The notes under the pieces are model-generated. The model saw nothing but the letters and a program-made list of their open reading frames with translations. It did no database searches and was not told the origin of the DNA. A DNA stretch of 64,000 nucleotides from contig NZ_JABMCZ010000003.1 in the NCBI RefSeq assembly GCF_013186535.1, positions 1,488,001 through 1,552,000 of the forward strand. Direction: 5' to 3'. Positions 53,676 to 62,641 of this stretch are shown here, in pieces. The position numbers and the translations under genes are program-made. Each line of letters starts with the position of its first letter. Positions within the stretch are counted from its first letter, which is position 1. Source of the stretch: Nocardia terpenica. Lineage in GTDB: Bacteria > Actinomycetota > Actinomycetes > Mycobacteriales > Mycobacteriaceae.

Positions 53676-54263
53676 GTGGCACGTATTCCCTATGCCGACC
53701 CCGAGACACTGCCCGAGGCCGCGCGCGCGTTGATCCACGAGCGGGGCGATCTCAATGTCTATCGGATGCTGGCCAATGCGCGAAAGGTGTTCACCGGCTG
53801 GATGATCGCCGGTCGCCAGCATCTCACCAGCGACACCTTCGCCCCCCGGCTGCGCGAGCTGGTGATCCTGCGCTGTGCGTACCTGCTGGATGCGCCCTAC
53901 GAGCTGGCCCAGCACCTGTCGCTGGCACCGCGGGTCGGTATCGGCGACGCGGAGATCGCGGCACTGGCCTCCGAAAACGATGTGGGCGCGGGCGAATTCA
54001 GCGGCACCGAAACGGCCGTCCTGCAATTGGTCACCGAGATGTTCACCGCCGCAGACGTTTCGGATGCGACCTTCGCGCAGGTGCACGAGATGCTGGGCGA
54101 CGAAGGCACCGTCGAGTTGATCATGCTGGCCGGGCGCTACGCCGGGCTGGCGCTCATGCTCGCGGTCCTGCGGGTCGATGTCGACGCCGACGCCCGCATC
54201 GTCGTCCCCCGCAACACCCTTCGGGAGGCCGAATTGCAGTGGTACACCAGGGAGAATTGGTGA
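53676..54263 (+). CDS. Carboxymuconolactone decarboxylase family protein, paralogue
   Basis: The 195-residue protein starts ARIPYADPETLPEAARALIH, parallel to its neighbour, and has RLRELVILRCAYLLDAPYEL as the core with a single Cys. The GTG is chosen because GGAGACGATC precedes it and it aligns with the paralogue start; an ATG four codons upstream is open. Its stop overlaps the next ATG as TGATG. Confidence 0.8.
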   Translation: MARIPYADPETLPEAARALIHERGDLNVYRMLANARKVFTGWMIAGRQHLTSDTFAPRLRELVILRCAYLLDAPYELAQHLSLAPRVGIGDAEIAALASENDVGAGEFSGTETAVLQLVTEMFTAADVSDATFAQVHEMLGDEGTVELIMLAGRYAGLALMLAVLRVDVDADARIVVPRNTLREAELQWYTRENW

Positions 54264-54589
54264 TGTCCGCGCATCCGGAGTCGGCCGAGCTGCTCATGCG
54301 CAATGCGCGCATCACCACCCTCGACGCGGCCCGGCACGCTGCCTCGGCGCTGGCCGTGGCCGATGGTCGCATCGTCGGGATCGGTGACGAGCGCGAGGTC
54401 GAACGGCTCAACGATTCACACACCCACGTGATCCGCGGCGGACTCCAGTATCTGCTCGAATTGCGCTGGGACGGAGTGGAATCGCTGACCGACGCGCTGC
54501 GATTGCTGGCCGCCCAGGCCGCCCGCACACCGCCCGGGCACTGGGTGCGCGTGGTCGGTGGGTTGCCCGCGGACCCGTGCTGGTGGTGA
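54263..54589 (+). pseudogene. Amidohydrolase (YtcJ-like) remnant
   Basis: The 108-residue frame matches only the N-terminus of a family of about 550 to 600 residues: LLMRNARITTLDAARHAASA and LNDSHTHVIRGGLQYLLELR with the metal-binding HTH. The segment normally between GIGDEREVE and LNDSHTH is missing about 20 residues, and the frame ends in PADPCWW soon after GHWVRVVGG. The rest of the gene is deleted. Confidence 0.8.
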
Positions 54590-54595
54590 ACACCC

Positions 54596-55159
54596 ATGCG
54601 CGCACTGTTCTTCGATCGATTCGGAGATCCCGATGTACTTCGCGTCGTGGAGCGAGCCGACCCGGTCGCGGGGCCGGACGAGGCAGTTGTCGCGGTAATG
54701 GCGGCATCGGTGAATCCGTCGGATGTGAAGAACATCGCGGGCCGGATGGAAGGCACCGTGCTGCCACGCATTCCGGGCCGGGACTTCGCCGGGATCGTCG
54801 TGGACGGGCCCGCCGACTGGCTCGACGCCGAGGTGTGGGGGACCGGCGGCGACATCGGATTCACCAGGGACGGTTCGCATGCGGAATTGCTGGTGGTCCC
54901 GGCCGCGGCGCTGGTGCGTAAACCGGAGCGGCTCGGCTTCGCCGAAGCGTCCGTGGTGGGCGTCAATTTCGTGATCGGGTGGCTCGGAGCGGTCGAGACC
55001 GCTCGGCTGACACCGGGGGAGACCATCGCCGTTTTCGGGGTCTCGGGCGGAGTGGGGACGCGTATCGCTCGCTGGCCGACAGGACTCGCGGCCGTGTCGT
55101 CCTGCAGAACAGCACGTTTCACCGATCAGGAGGTTCACGATGACTCGATCCACCGTTGA
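54596..55159 (+). pseudogene. Zinc-type alcohol dehydrogenase / quinone oxidoreductase remnant
   Basis: The frame matches the catalytic half of medium-chain dehydrogenases (MRALFFDRFGDPDVLRVVER, ASVNPSDVKNIAGRMEGTVL, PGRDFAGIVVDG). It reaches the nucleotide-binding GVSGGVGTRIA and then diverges. The remaining 150 or so residues of the cofactor domain are absent. It is the second gene in a row to be cut at its 3' part. Confidence 0.75.
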
Positions 55160-55694
55160 TGCCGAGGCCCTGCGGTCCACCGCCGAGGCCATCAGAACTT
55201 CGCCGGTGCGGGGGCGCTTCACCTTTCGGGTGGATGGTGACTGGGGCGGCGGGTTCCGCCTTACGTCCCGGGTCGGCGCGCTGACACACGGCGGCGACAC
55301 CGATACCGCCCGCTCCGGCCGATTCGTGATGAACAGCGACGAGCCCACGCAGGTGCTCGGCACCGATATGGCGGTATCGCCCACCGAATGGGTGCTGCAG
55401 GCGCTCGCCGGGTGCTACACGGTCACGATCGCCGCCAACGCGGCCCTGCGGGGTATTTCGCTGCGCGCGGTGCATCTGGACCTGGAGGGCGATGTCGACC
55501 TCTCCGGCTTCCTCGGGCTCGACCCGGCCGTCCGCCCCGGTATCGGCCACATCAGGGTCTCGGTGACTTTGGACGCGCCCGGCGCCACCGTCGCCGAGCT
55601 CGAGAACCTGATCGAGGCCGTGCAGCAGCGGTCGGTGGTCCGCGACACCCTGGTGCGTCCGGTGGCGGTGACCACCACCCTGCGCCGCGCCTGA
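55140..55694 (+). CDS. OsmC/Ohr family protein
   Basis: The 184-residue protein has the OsmC fold with LAGCYTVTIAANAALRGISL providing one conserved cysteine, and VRDTLVRPVAVTTTL at the end. Family members reduce organic peroxides or bind acyl groups. AGGAGG lies just before the ATG. It is the last complete gene of the catabolic cluster and overlaps the dehydrogenase remnant. Confidence 0.85.
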   Translation: MTRSTVDAEALRSTAEAIRTSPVRGRFTFRVDGDWGGGFRLTSRVGALTHGGDTDTARSGRFVMNSDEPTQVLGTDMAVSPTEWVLQALAGCYTVTIAANAALRGISLRAVHLDLEGDVDLSGFLGLDPAVRPGIGHIRVSVTLDAPGATVAELENLIEAVQQRSVVRDTLVRPVAVTTTLRRA

Positions 55695-55722
55695 GTGGTG
55701 GCGATGCGGGTACGGTGGCGGG

Positions 55723-56157
55723 GTGATCGAAGTCGATACCCTGCGTGCCGAGGATTATCCGGTGTGGGAGAAGCTGTTTCGTGGGTACAACGAATTCTAT
55801 GGGGAGGAGCTGACGCCCGAGATCGCCGATCGGGCGTGGCGGGAGTTTCGGGCGGGGACGCGGATGCATGCGTTCGGGGCGCGGCTGGATGGTGAGCTGG
55901 TCGGTTTCACCCACTTCCTGGTGCATGCCAGCACGACCGAACCCGATGTGTGCTACCTGCAGGACCTGTACACCGCGCCCGAGGTGCGGGGGCGCGGCGT
56001 GGGCCGGGCGCTGATCGAGGCGGTCGCGGAATGGGCTCGGGCGCAGGAGTGTTCGCGGGTGTACTGGCACACCCAGGAGACCAATGCGACGGCCCGCCGC
56101 CTGTACGACACGCTCGCCGAGAATCGCGGCTTCATCGAGTACGTAATGAAGTTCTAG
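55723..56157 (+). CDS. GNAT family N-acetyltransferase
   Basis: The 144-residue protein has the acetyl-CoA-binding block LYTAPEVRGRGVGRALIEAV and the C-terminal YWHTQETNATARRLYDTLAE. The substrate is unknown. The GTG is the first in-frame start. Its TAG stop overlaps the stop of the convergent MFS gene within the four bases CTAG. Confidence 0.88.
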   Translation: MIEVDTLRAEDYPVWEKLFRGYNEFYGEELTPEIADRAWREFRAGTRMHAFGARLDGELVGFTHFLVHASTTEPDVCYLQDLYTAPEVRGRGVGRALIEAVAEWARAQECSRVYWHTQETNATARRLYDTLAENRGFIEYVMKF

Positions 56158-57476
56158 GCCCTCGTCATTCGGCCGGAATCCCGGTAATTGCGCCCCACCA
56201 GCGCCAGGCAGGCCAGCACCAGCAGCGTGATTCCCACATACATGCCCGGGTACCCGAATCCCGCGGCCTGGTGCAGGAATGCCAGCAGCGCGGGCAGCCC
56301 GAAGCCCAGGTAGCTCACCGAATAGAACACCGCCGTCAGCCCGGCCAGGTCGTCGGGCCGCGCGATGCGCTCGATCTCCTGGAGACCGGCCACCAGCCCG
56401 ATGCCGTAGCCCGCGCCGAGCACCACCGCGGTGACCACCGTCGTCCACAGGGCCAGCGAGGCGGAAGCCCAGGTGGCCGTGGCCATTCCGGCGGCGACCA
56501 GCCCGAGCGCCACCACGGCGGCCCGGGCGGTGCCGGGGCGGTCGATGCGCCGCGCGACCGACTGGATGGCGAATCCGCATCCCAGCGTGATCACGGTGAT
56601 CAGCGCCGAGAACGCGATCGGCGCGCCGCGCACCGTCGACGCCAGCAGCGCGGGCAGCACCGCGTATGCCGTTGCCGCCGAGGCGAACAGCCACACCGCC
56701 ACCGGCACCGCCACACCCAGGAACCGGCGATGCCCGGCCGCAGGAACCTTCAGGTCCGCCAGCAGCCGGTTCGGATTCCGCTGGGGCGCCAGCGTTTCCG
56801 GCGCCCGGCTCACCCAGACGGCCGCGACCAGGCACAGCGCGACATTGATCAGGTAGGCCAGCGAATTCGGCCACGGCGCCCACTGCGCCAGCACCCCGGC
56901 CAGGCCCGCGCCCAGCGCGAAGCCCGCGGTGAGGCTCATCGCCGAGCGCCGCGCTCCCGTCCCGGCCGCCGATCCGGGCCCGTACGGCGGCTGTGACAGC
57001 TCCTTCAGCCAGCTGCTGCCCACCGCCATGGCCAGTCCCAGCGCGATTCCGCACAGCACCCGCCCGGCCGACAGCAGCGCCACCGATCCGGATCCACAGG
57101 CCAGCAACAGCGATCCGGCCGCCCCGACCAGCGGCGCGGGCCGCAGCAATCGCCGCCGCCCGTACCGATCCGACAGCGGCCCACCGATCAACAGCGCGGG
57201 CACGATGCCGAGCACATAGTCGAACAACAGCAGATCGACCGTCGTCACCGACAGTCCCCGCTCCTTGTACATCACCAGCAGCGGCGTGAATTCGTTTCCG
57301 CCCCAGGCAATGGCGAACATGGCCGCGGCCACGCCCCGCCAGGCTCCTCCGGCGCGGCCATCCGGTCGTGTGGTCGGTGCCGCTGCGGTCGGCACCGCGT
57401 CGGGCTCGTCGGTCAGCACCGCGCCGTGCTGCGCGCCCGGCCGCTCGTTCGTCGGCGCGCTTCGCCTGTCGCCCAT
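56154..57476 (-). CDS. Major facilitator superfamily transporter
   Basis: The 440-residue protein has about 12 membrane helices, the MFS loop motif GGPLSDRYGRRRLLRPAPLV between helices 2 and 3, and a 45-residue cytoplasmic N-terminus. It is probably an exporter or organic-acid carrier. The start overlaps the stop of the GntR gene (GTGATGG); ATG is preferred over the GTG one codon upstream. The two genes form an operon, so the GntR protein probably controls it. Confidence 0.85.
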   Translation of the reverse strand: MGDRRSAPTNERPGAQHGAVLTDEPDAVPTAAAPTTRPDGRAGGAWRGVAAAMFAIAWGGNEFTPLLVMYKERGLSVTTVDLLLFDYVLGIVPALLIGGPLSDRYGRRRLLRPAPLVGAAGSLLLACGSGSVALLSAGRVLCGIALGLAMAVGSSWLKELSQPPYGPGSAAGTGARRSAMSLTAGFALGAGLAGVLAQWAPWPNSLAYLINVALCLVAAVWVSRAPETLAPQRNPNRLLADLKVPAAGHRRFLGVAVPVAVWLFASAATAYAVLPALLASTVRGAPIAFSALITVITLGCGFAIQSVARRIDRPGTARAAVVALGLVAAGMATATWASASLALWTTVVTAVVLGAGYGIGLVAGLQEIERIARPDDLAGLTAVFYSVSYLGFGLPALLAFLHQAAGFGYPGMYVGITLLVLACLALVGRNYRDSGRMTRA

Positions 57477-58117
57477 CACAACCCCCGCAGCTCTAGTTCG
57501 TGCACGCCCGAGAAGTGGTCGGCGAGCGTGGTGGCGAAGCCGTCGGCGTCCCCGGCCTCGATCAGGCGGGTCAATCGCTCGTGCTGGGCGATGATTCGCT
57601 CGATGTCGATCGAACGCCGGTGCAGGGCAACGCTGTTCATTCGGCGCTGCCGCTCGCGGAGCGAATCGTAGAAACCGGTCAGCAGCGGATTGCCCGCGGC
57701 CACCACGTACGCGCGGTGAAAGTCGGTGTCCACCACCGCGAATCGCTCGAGATCCGCGGACTCCGCCAGCTCCCGCTGCCGCGCGAGCGATGCCTCCAGC
57801 TCCGCGATCAACACGGTCCGATCCGCACTCGCGAGGGTGCGCACCGCCGCCGTCTCCACCACGTACCGCGCCTGCGCCACATGCTCGGTCTCGTGCGGGG
57901 GCACCGGCGTCACCAGCGCCCCCCGCTTCGGGTACAGCTTCATCCAGCCCTCGGTCTCCAGCCGCAGAAACGCCTCCCGCACCGGCGTCCGCGACATCCC
58001 GAGTTCCCCCGCGACCTCCCCCTCGCTGATCAACTCCCCACCACTCAGCCCCCCGCTGAGAATCCGTTCCTTCACCTCGAGATAGGCCCGCTCGGCGGAT
58101 GAATACATCTTGGACAC
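57476..58117 (-). CDS. GntR/FadR-type transcriptional regulator (FCD domain)
   Basis: The 213-residue protein has a winged helix (YLEVKERILSGGLSGGELIS, EGEVAGELGMSRTPVREAFL) and an FCD domain with metal-binding histidines (DTDFHRAYVVAAGNPLLTGF, TLADHFSGVHELEL). FCD regulators usually sense organic acids. GTG is chosen because AGGATG precedes it; an ATG three codons upstream lacks spacing. Confidence 0.88.
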   Translation of the reverse strand: MSKMYSSAERAYLEVKERILSGGLSGGELISEGEVAGELGMSRTPVREAFLRLETEGWMKLYPKRGALVTPVPPHETEHVAQARYVVETAAVRTLASADRTVLIAELEASLARQRELAESADLERFAVVDTDFHRAYVVAAGNPLLTGFYDSLRERQRRMNSVALHRRSIDIERIIAQHERLTRLIEAGDADGFATTLADHFSGVHELELRGL

Positions 58118-58175
58118 AAGTCGCATCCTAGATGGGATCATCGGATGAATAGCTACCGAGATGCTGTGATCTTCG

Positions 58176-59303
58176 TCAGGCGGGCTTCAGCAGCCCACCG
58201 CTGCGCACCCCGCGCGCGGTTCGGGCGGCGACCACCGCCCAGGCCCCCACCAGCAGCACGTACAACCCCACCGCGGCGATACCGAACACCATCGCCCCGG
58301 TCCGCCCGTACAGCACCGTGCTCCCGGTGACACAGGTCCCGAGCGGGAAGGTGAATCCCCACCAGGTCAGGTTGAAGGGCATGGTCCGGCGGGTGCGAAC
58401 CGTGATGGCGAGCGCCAGTGCCAGCCACAGCATGGCGAACCCCCACACCACCACGCCGTAGACGACCGCGAACACGTCCAGCCCGGCGGCGTACAGATGG
58501 GGGAGCGCGGCGGGCGCGGCCGAGGCGAGTTGCCCCGCGGCGGTGACGGATTGGCCCAGCGGGCCGAGCACGATCCACACGGTCGCCACCGCCCCGGCGG
58601 CGGGCGGGCCGTAGTGCAGCAGCCGCGACCAGATCAGGGTGATGGTCACCAGCGCGGCGATCAGGCTGATCCCGAACAGGGCGTAGCAGCCCAGCATGAG
58701 CGTGAGCCGCGGCTGGCCCTCGGGGGTGTGCGGCACCAGCAGCGCGCCGGTGGCAGCCGACACCATCGGCGGCACCACCGGCATCAGCCAGCCGCCGAAC
58801 GCGGCATCGGGCTCCAGCCGATGCCGGATGATCATCCGGTACGGCACGACCAGCGCGCTCACCAGGCCCAGCACGGTCCCGGCCGACCACAGCACCCAGT
58901 CCACGGCGAGCGCGGCGGGCAACCCGACGACATCGCGTCCCAGCACGAGGGTGCCCGCGCCCACGGTCAGCAGCGCCATCGGCGGCGCGCCGTAGAACTG
59001 CGACATGACCGGATGGGCGCCGTGTGCGCGGGCATTATCCGGGAAGCGCCGCCAATGCGCGACCCACGCGGCCGACAGGCCCGCGAGGAGCAGCGCGGCG
59101 AGCCCCCACACGGCGGTCGCGGCGGCACGCAGCCCGGGGAATTGCAGCGGAAGGGTCGCGGCGGCGTTGGCGACGATGCCCGTGCCCATGACCACCGCGA
59201 ACCAGTTCGGCCCGAGGTGGCGCAGCGCATCGCCCGGCCGATCGAGATCGCGCAGCAGTCGGCGGTCGGTTCTCTCGGCGGGGCGAAGGGTCGTGGTTGC
59301 CAT
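58176..59303 (-). CDS. TDT/SLAC1-family transporter (tellurite resistance/dicarboxylate type)
   Basis: The 375-residue protein has about ten membrane helices with LGPNWFAVVMGTGIVANAAA at the start and NLTWWGFTFPLGTCVTGSTV near the end, both characteristic of the family. Members move C4-dicarboxylates, sulfite or anions. The ATG is the only good start. It is divergent from the LysR gene, which probably controls it. Confidence 0.88.
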   Translation of the reverse strand: MATTTLRPAERTDRRLLRDLDRPGDALRHLGPNWFAVVMGTGIVANAAATLPLQFPGLRAAATAVWGLAALLLAGLSAAWVAHWRRFPDNARAHGAHPVMSQFYGAPPMALLTVGAGTLVLGRDVVGLPAALAVDWVLWSAGTVLGLVSALVVPYRMIIRHRLEPDAAFGGWLMPVVPPMVSAATGALLVPHTPEGQPRLTLMLGCYALFGISLIAALVTITLIWSRLLHYGPPAAGAVATVWIVLGPLGQSVTAAGQLASAAPAALPHLYAAGLDVFAVVYGVVVWGFAMLWLALALAITVRTRRTMPFNLTWWGFTFPLGTCVTGSTVLYGRTGAMVFGIAAVGLYVLLVGAWAVVAARTARGVRSGGLLKPA

Positions 59304-59359
59304 GTCCTCAGCTTCGTTCCGGCGAACCCAGCCCGGTAGCGGCCCCGCATCGATGAATC

Positions 59360-59376
59360 CATAGAATGGTTCTATG
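59360..59376. promoter_or_regulatory. LysR-type binding site overlapping the regulator start
   Basis: CATAGAATGGTTCTATG is a 17-base inverted repeat with a T-N11-A core, as LysR-type proteins bind. It overlaps the ATG of the LysR gene and lies 57 bases from the start of the divergent transporter gene. Confidence 0.6.
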
Positions 59377-60282
59377 CCATTGTCGCCGAGGGTGCCGGAC
59401 CTCTCCGCGCTCGACCTGCTGCTTTCGGTTATCGAACTGGGCAGCCTGGGCCGGGCCGCGCAGGCGCACGGCATCAGCCAGCCCTCGGCCAGCTCCCGCA
59501 TCCGCTATCTGGAGAAACTGGTCGGCGTCCCGGTGCTGGAGCGCACCACGCTCGGTTCCCGCCCCACCGCGGCGGGCAGGCTGATCGCCGAATGGGCGCG
59601 CGAGGTCGTCTCCGCCGCCGCCCGCCTGGACGCGGGTATCGATACCCTTCGCGCCCAACGCGATTCACGCCTGGTGGTCGCGGCCAGCCAGACCGTCGCC
59701 GAATACCTGTTCCCCAAATGGCTGATGTCCCTGCGCGGCCGCGCCCCCGGCACCTCGATAGCGCTGGAGTCGGGCAACTCCGCCGAGGTGGCCCGCACCG
59801 TCCTCGACGGTCAGGCGGGTATCGGGTTCATCGAAAGCCCGCTGCTGCCAACGGGTCTGGAGGGTCACGAGGTGGCCCGCGACGAACTGGTCGTCGTGGT
59901 GGCCCCCGGGCATCCGTGGGCCCGCCGCCGCCGGATCACCATGACCGACCTGGCCACCACCCCGCTGATCCACCGCGAACCCAGCTCCGGCACCCGAATC
60001 TCCTTCGAGCAGGCCATGCGCCGTCATTATCCCGACTGGCAGCCCGCCACGGTGCTGGAGCTCTCCTCCACCACGGCCATCAAAACCGCGGTGGCCCAAG
60101 GCATTGCGCCCGCGGTCCTGAGCTCCCTGGCCGTCGCCTCCGAACTCTCCGAGGGGACCTTGATCTCGCCGCACGTCACGGGGCTCGACCTGCATCGCCC
60201 GCTGCGCGCCGTCTGGCCCACGGGGCAGCACCTCACCGGGCCTGCTCGCGATCTGTACTCGATCTCGCAGCGCCCGGTGTGA
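59374..60282 (+). CDS. LysR-family transcriptional regulator
   Basis: The 302-residue protein has a LysR HTH (LLSVIELGSLGRAAQAHGIS, QPSASSRIRYLEKLVGVPVL) and a periplasmic-binding-protein-like effector domain. It is divergent from the TDT transporter. The ATG is within the probable operator, which suggests strong autorepression or a leaderless message. Confidence 0.88.
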   Translation: MPLSPRVPDLSALDLLLSVIELGSLGRAAQAHGISQPSASSRIRYLEKLVGVPVLERTTLGSRPTAAGRLIAEWAREVVSAAARLDAGIDTLRAQRDSRLVVAASQTVAEYLFPKWLMSLRGRAPGTSIALESGNSAEVARTVLDGQAGIGFIESPLLPTGLEGHEVARDELVVVVAPGHPWARRRRITMTDLATTPLIHREPSSGTRISFEQAMRRHYPDWQPATVLELSSTTAIKTAVAQGIAPAVLSSLAVASELSEGTLISPHVTGLDLHRPLRAVWPTGQHLTGPARDLYSISQRPV

Positions 60283-61329
60283 GTGCCTCGAGTTCGCCGA
60301 GATATGCGGCGGCAGAATGGGTTTCGGGTACGCCGAGGCGGCGGTAGATCGCGAGCGCGGCACGCAGATCCGTCAGCGCCGCGGGAGTATCGCCGACCCC
60401 GGCCCGGCAGCGGGCGACACCGTCGAGCGCGCGAGCCTGTTCGAGGTGATTTCCGATCGCGCGCGAACCCGAGCGCCTCGGTGAAGCTCGTCAGCGCCGC
60501 GCCCGGTTCGCCGGTGGCGAGCAGGACCCGCCCGATGCCGTCGAGTTCCTCGGCTTGGCCGAGGCGATGACCGATGCTCCGATACAGGGTCAGGGCCTGC
60601 CGGTGCAGATCGGCGGCCCGCTCGTAGTCCCCGGTCCGCTCGTGCAGCGTGCCGAGGTTGCCGAGGGTGTCGGCCCGATCGTGGCGGTTGCCGATGTCCC
60701 GGTCGAGGGTGAGGGCCTGCTGGAGCAGATCGGCCGCCCGTTCGTGGTCCCCGGTTTCCCGGGCCGCGTAACCGAGAGCGGTCAGAGCATGCGTAACCGA
60801 GAGCGGTCAGAGCATGCGCTTCGCCCCGGCGGTTGCCGATGTCCCGGCACAGGGCGAGTGCCTCCTCGAGCAGATCGGCGGACTGTTCGTAGGCTCCGGT
60901 TTTCCGGTGCACGTAGGCGAGGGTGGTGAGGGCTTGGGCTTCGCCGCGGCGATCGCCGACGTCCCGGAACAGAGTCAGGGCCTGCCCCTGCAAATCGGCG
61001 GCCTGCGCGTGATCCCCGGTGCTCATGCACACGCAGCCGAGGTTGTCGAGGGCATTGGCCTCGCCGAGGCGGTTGCCGATCGCCCGATACAGGGCGAGAG
61101 CCTGCCGATACATGTCGGCGGCCTCGTCATAGTTCCCGGTGTTCCAGCGCATGAGGCTCCCGGCGGGGCGGGCGAGCAGCTTCAGTGCCACACCGCGCGG
61201 CAGGCCGCGGTCGCGGGCGAGATACACCTCTCCGGTGCCCCCAGCCCCCAGCAACCGCTCGATCCGGTATCCGGCGAACACGCTGCCCACACCGAGCGCG
61301 CCTGCCACCTCGCGCTCCTTTCCCCGCAT
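60233..61329 (-). pseudogene. Serine/threonine kinase start fused to TPR repeats, disrupted
   Basis: The N-terminus is the glycine loop and lysine strand of a Hanks-type kinase (IERLLGAGGTGEVYLARDRG, then GVALKLLARP). It passes directly into tetratricopeptide repeats (NYDEAADMYRQALALYRAIG, NRLGEANALDNLGCV), so the remainder of the kinase is deleted. A 25-bp tandem duplication at 60766 shifts the frame. A further 2-base loss in a CGCG run near 60455 shifts it again before DGVARCRAGVGDTPAALTDL. The gene overlaps the LysR 3' end. Confidence 0.75.
60766..60815. repeat. 25-bp exact tandem duplication
   Basis: Two exact copies of a 25-base block (beginning GCGTAACCGAGAGCGGTCAG) sit side by side inside the TPR gene. 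Twenty-five is not a multiple of three, so the second copy breaks the frame; removing one restores TPR sequence. Confidence 0.9.
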
Positions 61330-61464
61330 ACGGCTCGAGACCCACGATACGCACGACCGATGCCCGCTCGGTACGCGATAATCCCTACAATCGAACCGCT
61401 AGGTCCGTTCTCGACCCCGTGGCGCGCCCGACGGCGGGCGCACCGACCGGAAGGAGGAACGTCC

Positions 61465-61875
61465 ATGATCGCGCACCTGTTTCGAATCGCTTCCCCCGCA
61501 ATCGCATTGGCGGCGGCGACCGCCCTGCTGAACGCCCCCGCGGCCGACGCCGACGTGGTCGGTGTGACCGTGATCCCCGGTCCCGACGGCCTGCTGATCG
61601 GCTGTTCCTACACCGTCGTCGCCACCGTCACCCACCCGCCACACGAGCCCGGCGCGGTCGCATTCTTCAACGATCAAATGCAGATCCCCGGCTGGGGCGA
61701 CTTCCATCCCGACAACGGCACGGTCACCACCACCTGGATGCCGCAGCGAACGGGCGGCCAGAACATCACCGCCGTCCAAACCGAACCCGACGGCTTCAAC
61801 ACCCGCAGCTACACCCGCGTCGACGTCATCGGCACCGGCCTGGACACGGGCAGCGGCTGCGCCCGAACCTCGTAG
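61465..61875 (+). CDS. Secreted Ig-like domain protein
   Basis: The 136-residue protein has a signal peptide (MIAHLFRIASPAIALAAATA, cleavage near ADADV) and a single bacterial Ig-like domain (IPGPDGLLIGCSYTVVATVT, GAVAFFNDQMQIPGWGDFHP, TTTWMPQRTGGQNITAVQTE) with two cysteines. AAGGAGG lies upstream of the ATG. Small exported beta-sandwich proteins of this type are common in Nocardia and Mycobacterium; the function is unknown. Confidence 0.8.
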   Translation: MIAHLFRIASPAIALAAATALLNAPAADADVVGVTVIPGPDGLLIGCSYTVVATVTHPPHEPGAVAFFNDQMQIPGWGDFHPDNGTVTTTWMPQRTGGQNITAVQTEPDGFNTRSYTRVDVIGTGLDTGSGCARTS

Positions 61876-61890
61876 CCGCGGCCCGGCCGA

Positions 61891-62082
61891 TCAAGCAAGC
61901 ACCGCCAACTCGAGCCGTTCGAGCTCTCCGGGATCGGCGACGAGCCGATACTCGGCGATCCTGTCGCCGTCGATCGTGAACCGAGCGCCCCGCCCGAACG
62001 CGGCAACCTCACCGGCCCGCGCACCGTGAACCTCATCCGGCCGATCGTCGGCAATGGCATACCGGTCGGCGCGACGAATCAC
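61891..62082 (-). pseudogene. NTF2-like (SnoaL-type) protein fragment, C-terminal part
   Basis: About 63 residues (FGRGARFTIDGDRIAEYRLV, then ADPGELERLELAVLA) look like the last strands of an NTF2-like fold. The N-terminal half is missing, and upstream the sequence belongs to another truncated gene on the opposite strand. It has no proper start. Confidence 0.5.
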
Positions 62083-62093
62083 GCTGTACCCCT

Positions 62094-62474
62094 GTGCCTT
62101 TCGGCGAGCTCAGCTGCGGCATCGACCGTGCGGACACCCGCGCCCGGGCCGCGCAGGTTGCCGCGAACTGGGACTGCTTCGGGGCCACCGTCGCGCTGTT
62201 CTGCTATGTCGATCGGGTGATGGGGTCACCGCAATGGGCGGATCTGGGTATGTACCTGCAGACCGTCATGTTGTTGTTGCGCGCCGAGGGGCTGGACAGT
62301 TGCCCGCAGATGGCGTGGTCGGTGTATCACCGGACTGTGGCCCGGGAGGTGTCGCCGCCGGATGACGCAATTCTGTTCTGTGGCATGTCGATAGGGTTCG
62401 AGGAACTTGGGGCGCGGGGCCCGCGTATTGCTCGCGTGCCGCTCGGTGAGACGGTCACTTTCATCGGTGGATGA
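62094..62474 (+). pseudogene. Nitroreductase fragment, N-terminus missing
   Basis: The 126-residue frame matches the second half of an FMN-dependent nitroreductase (VAANWDCFGATVALFCYVDR, WADLGMYLQTVMLLLRAEGL, CPQMAWSVYHRTVAREVSPP, LFCGMSIGFEE). The first 90 to 100 residues, which hold most FMN contacts, are absent. Only a GTG at the very edge could start it. Confidence 0.75.
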
Positions 62475-62641
62475 CATGCGCACAATGGGTGAACTGATCG
62501 GTAACTTGGTATTGCTCAAACTTTACTTCGGCCCCGTCTTGGGCTGGTGATTGCTGGAAGGTAGTGTGACTGGCGATCTTGCTGGTCATTTGCTGTCGCT
62601 GGGTCCATGTGTGTTTGCCGCATGAAGGAGATGAAAAGGTC

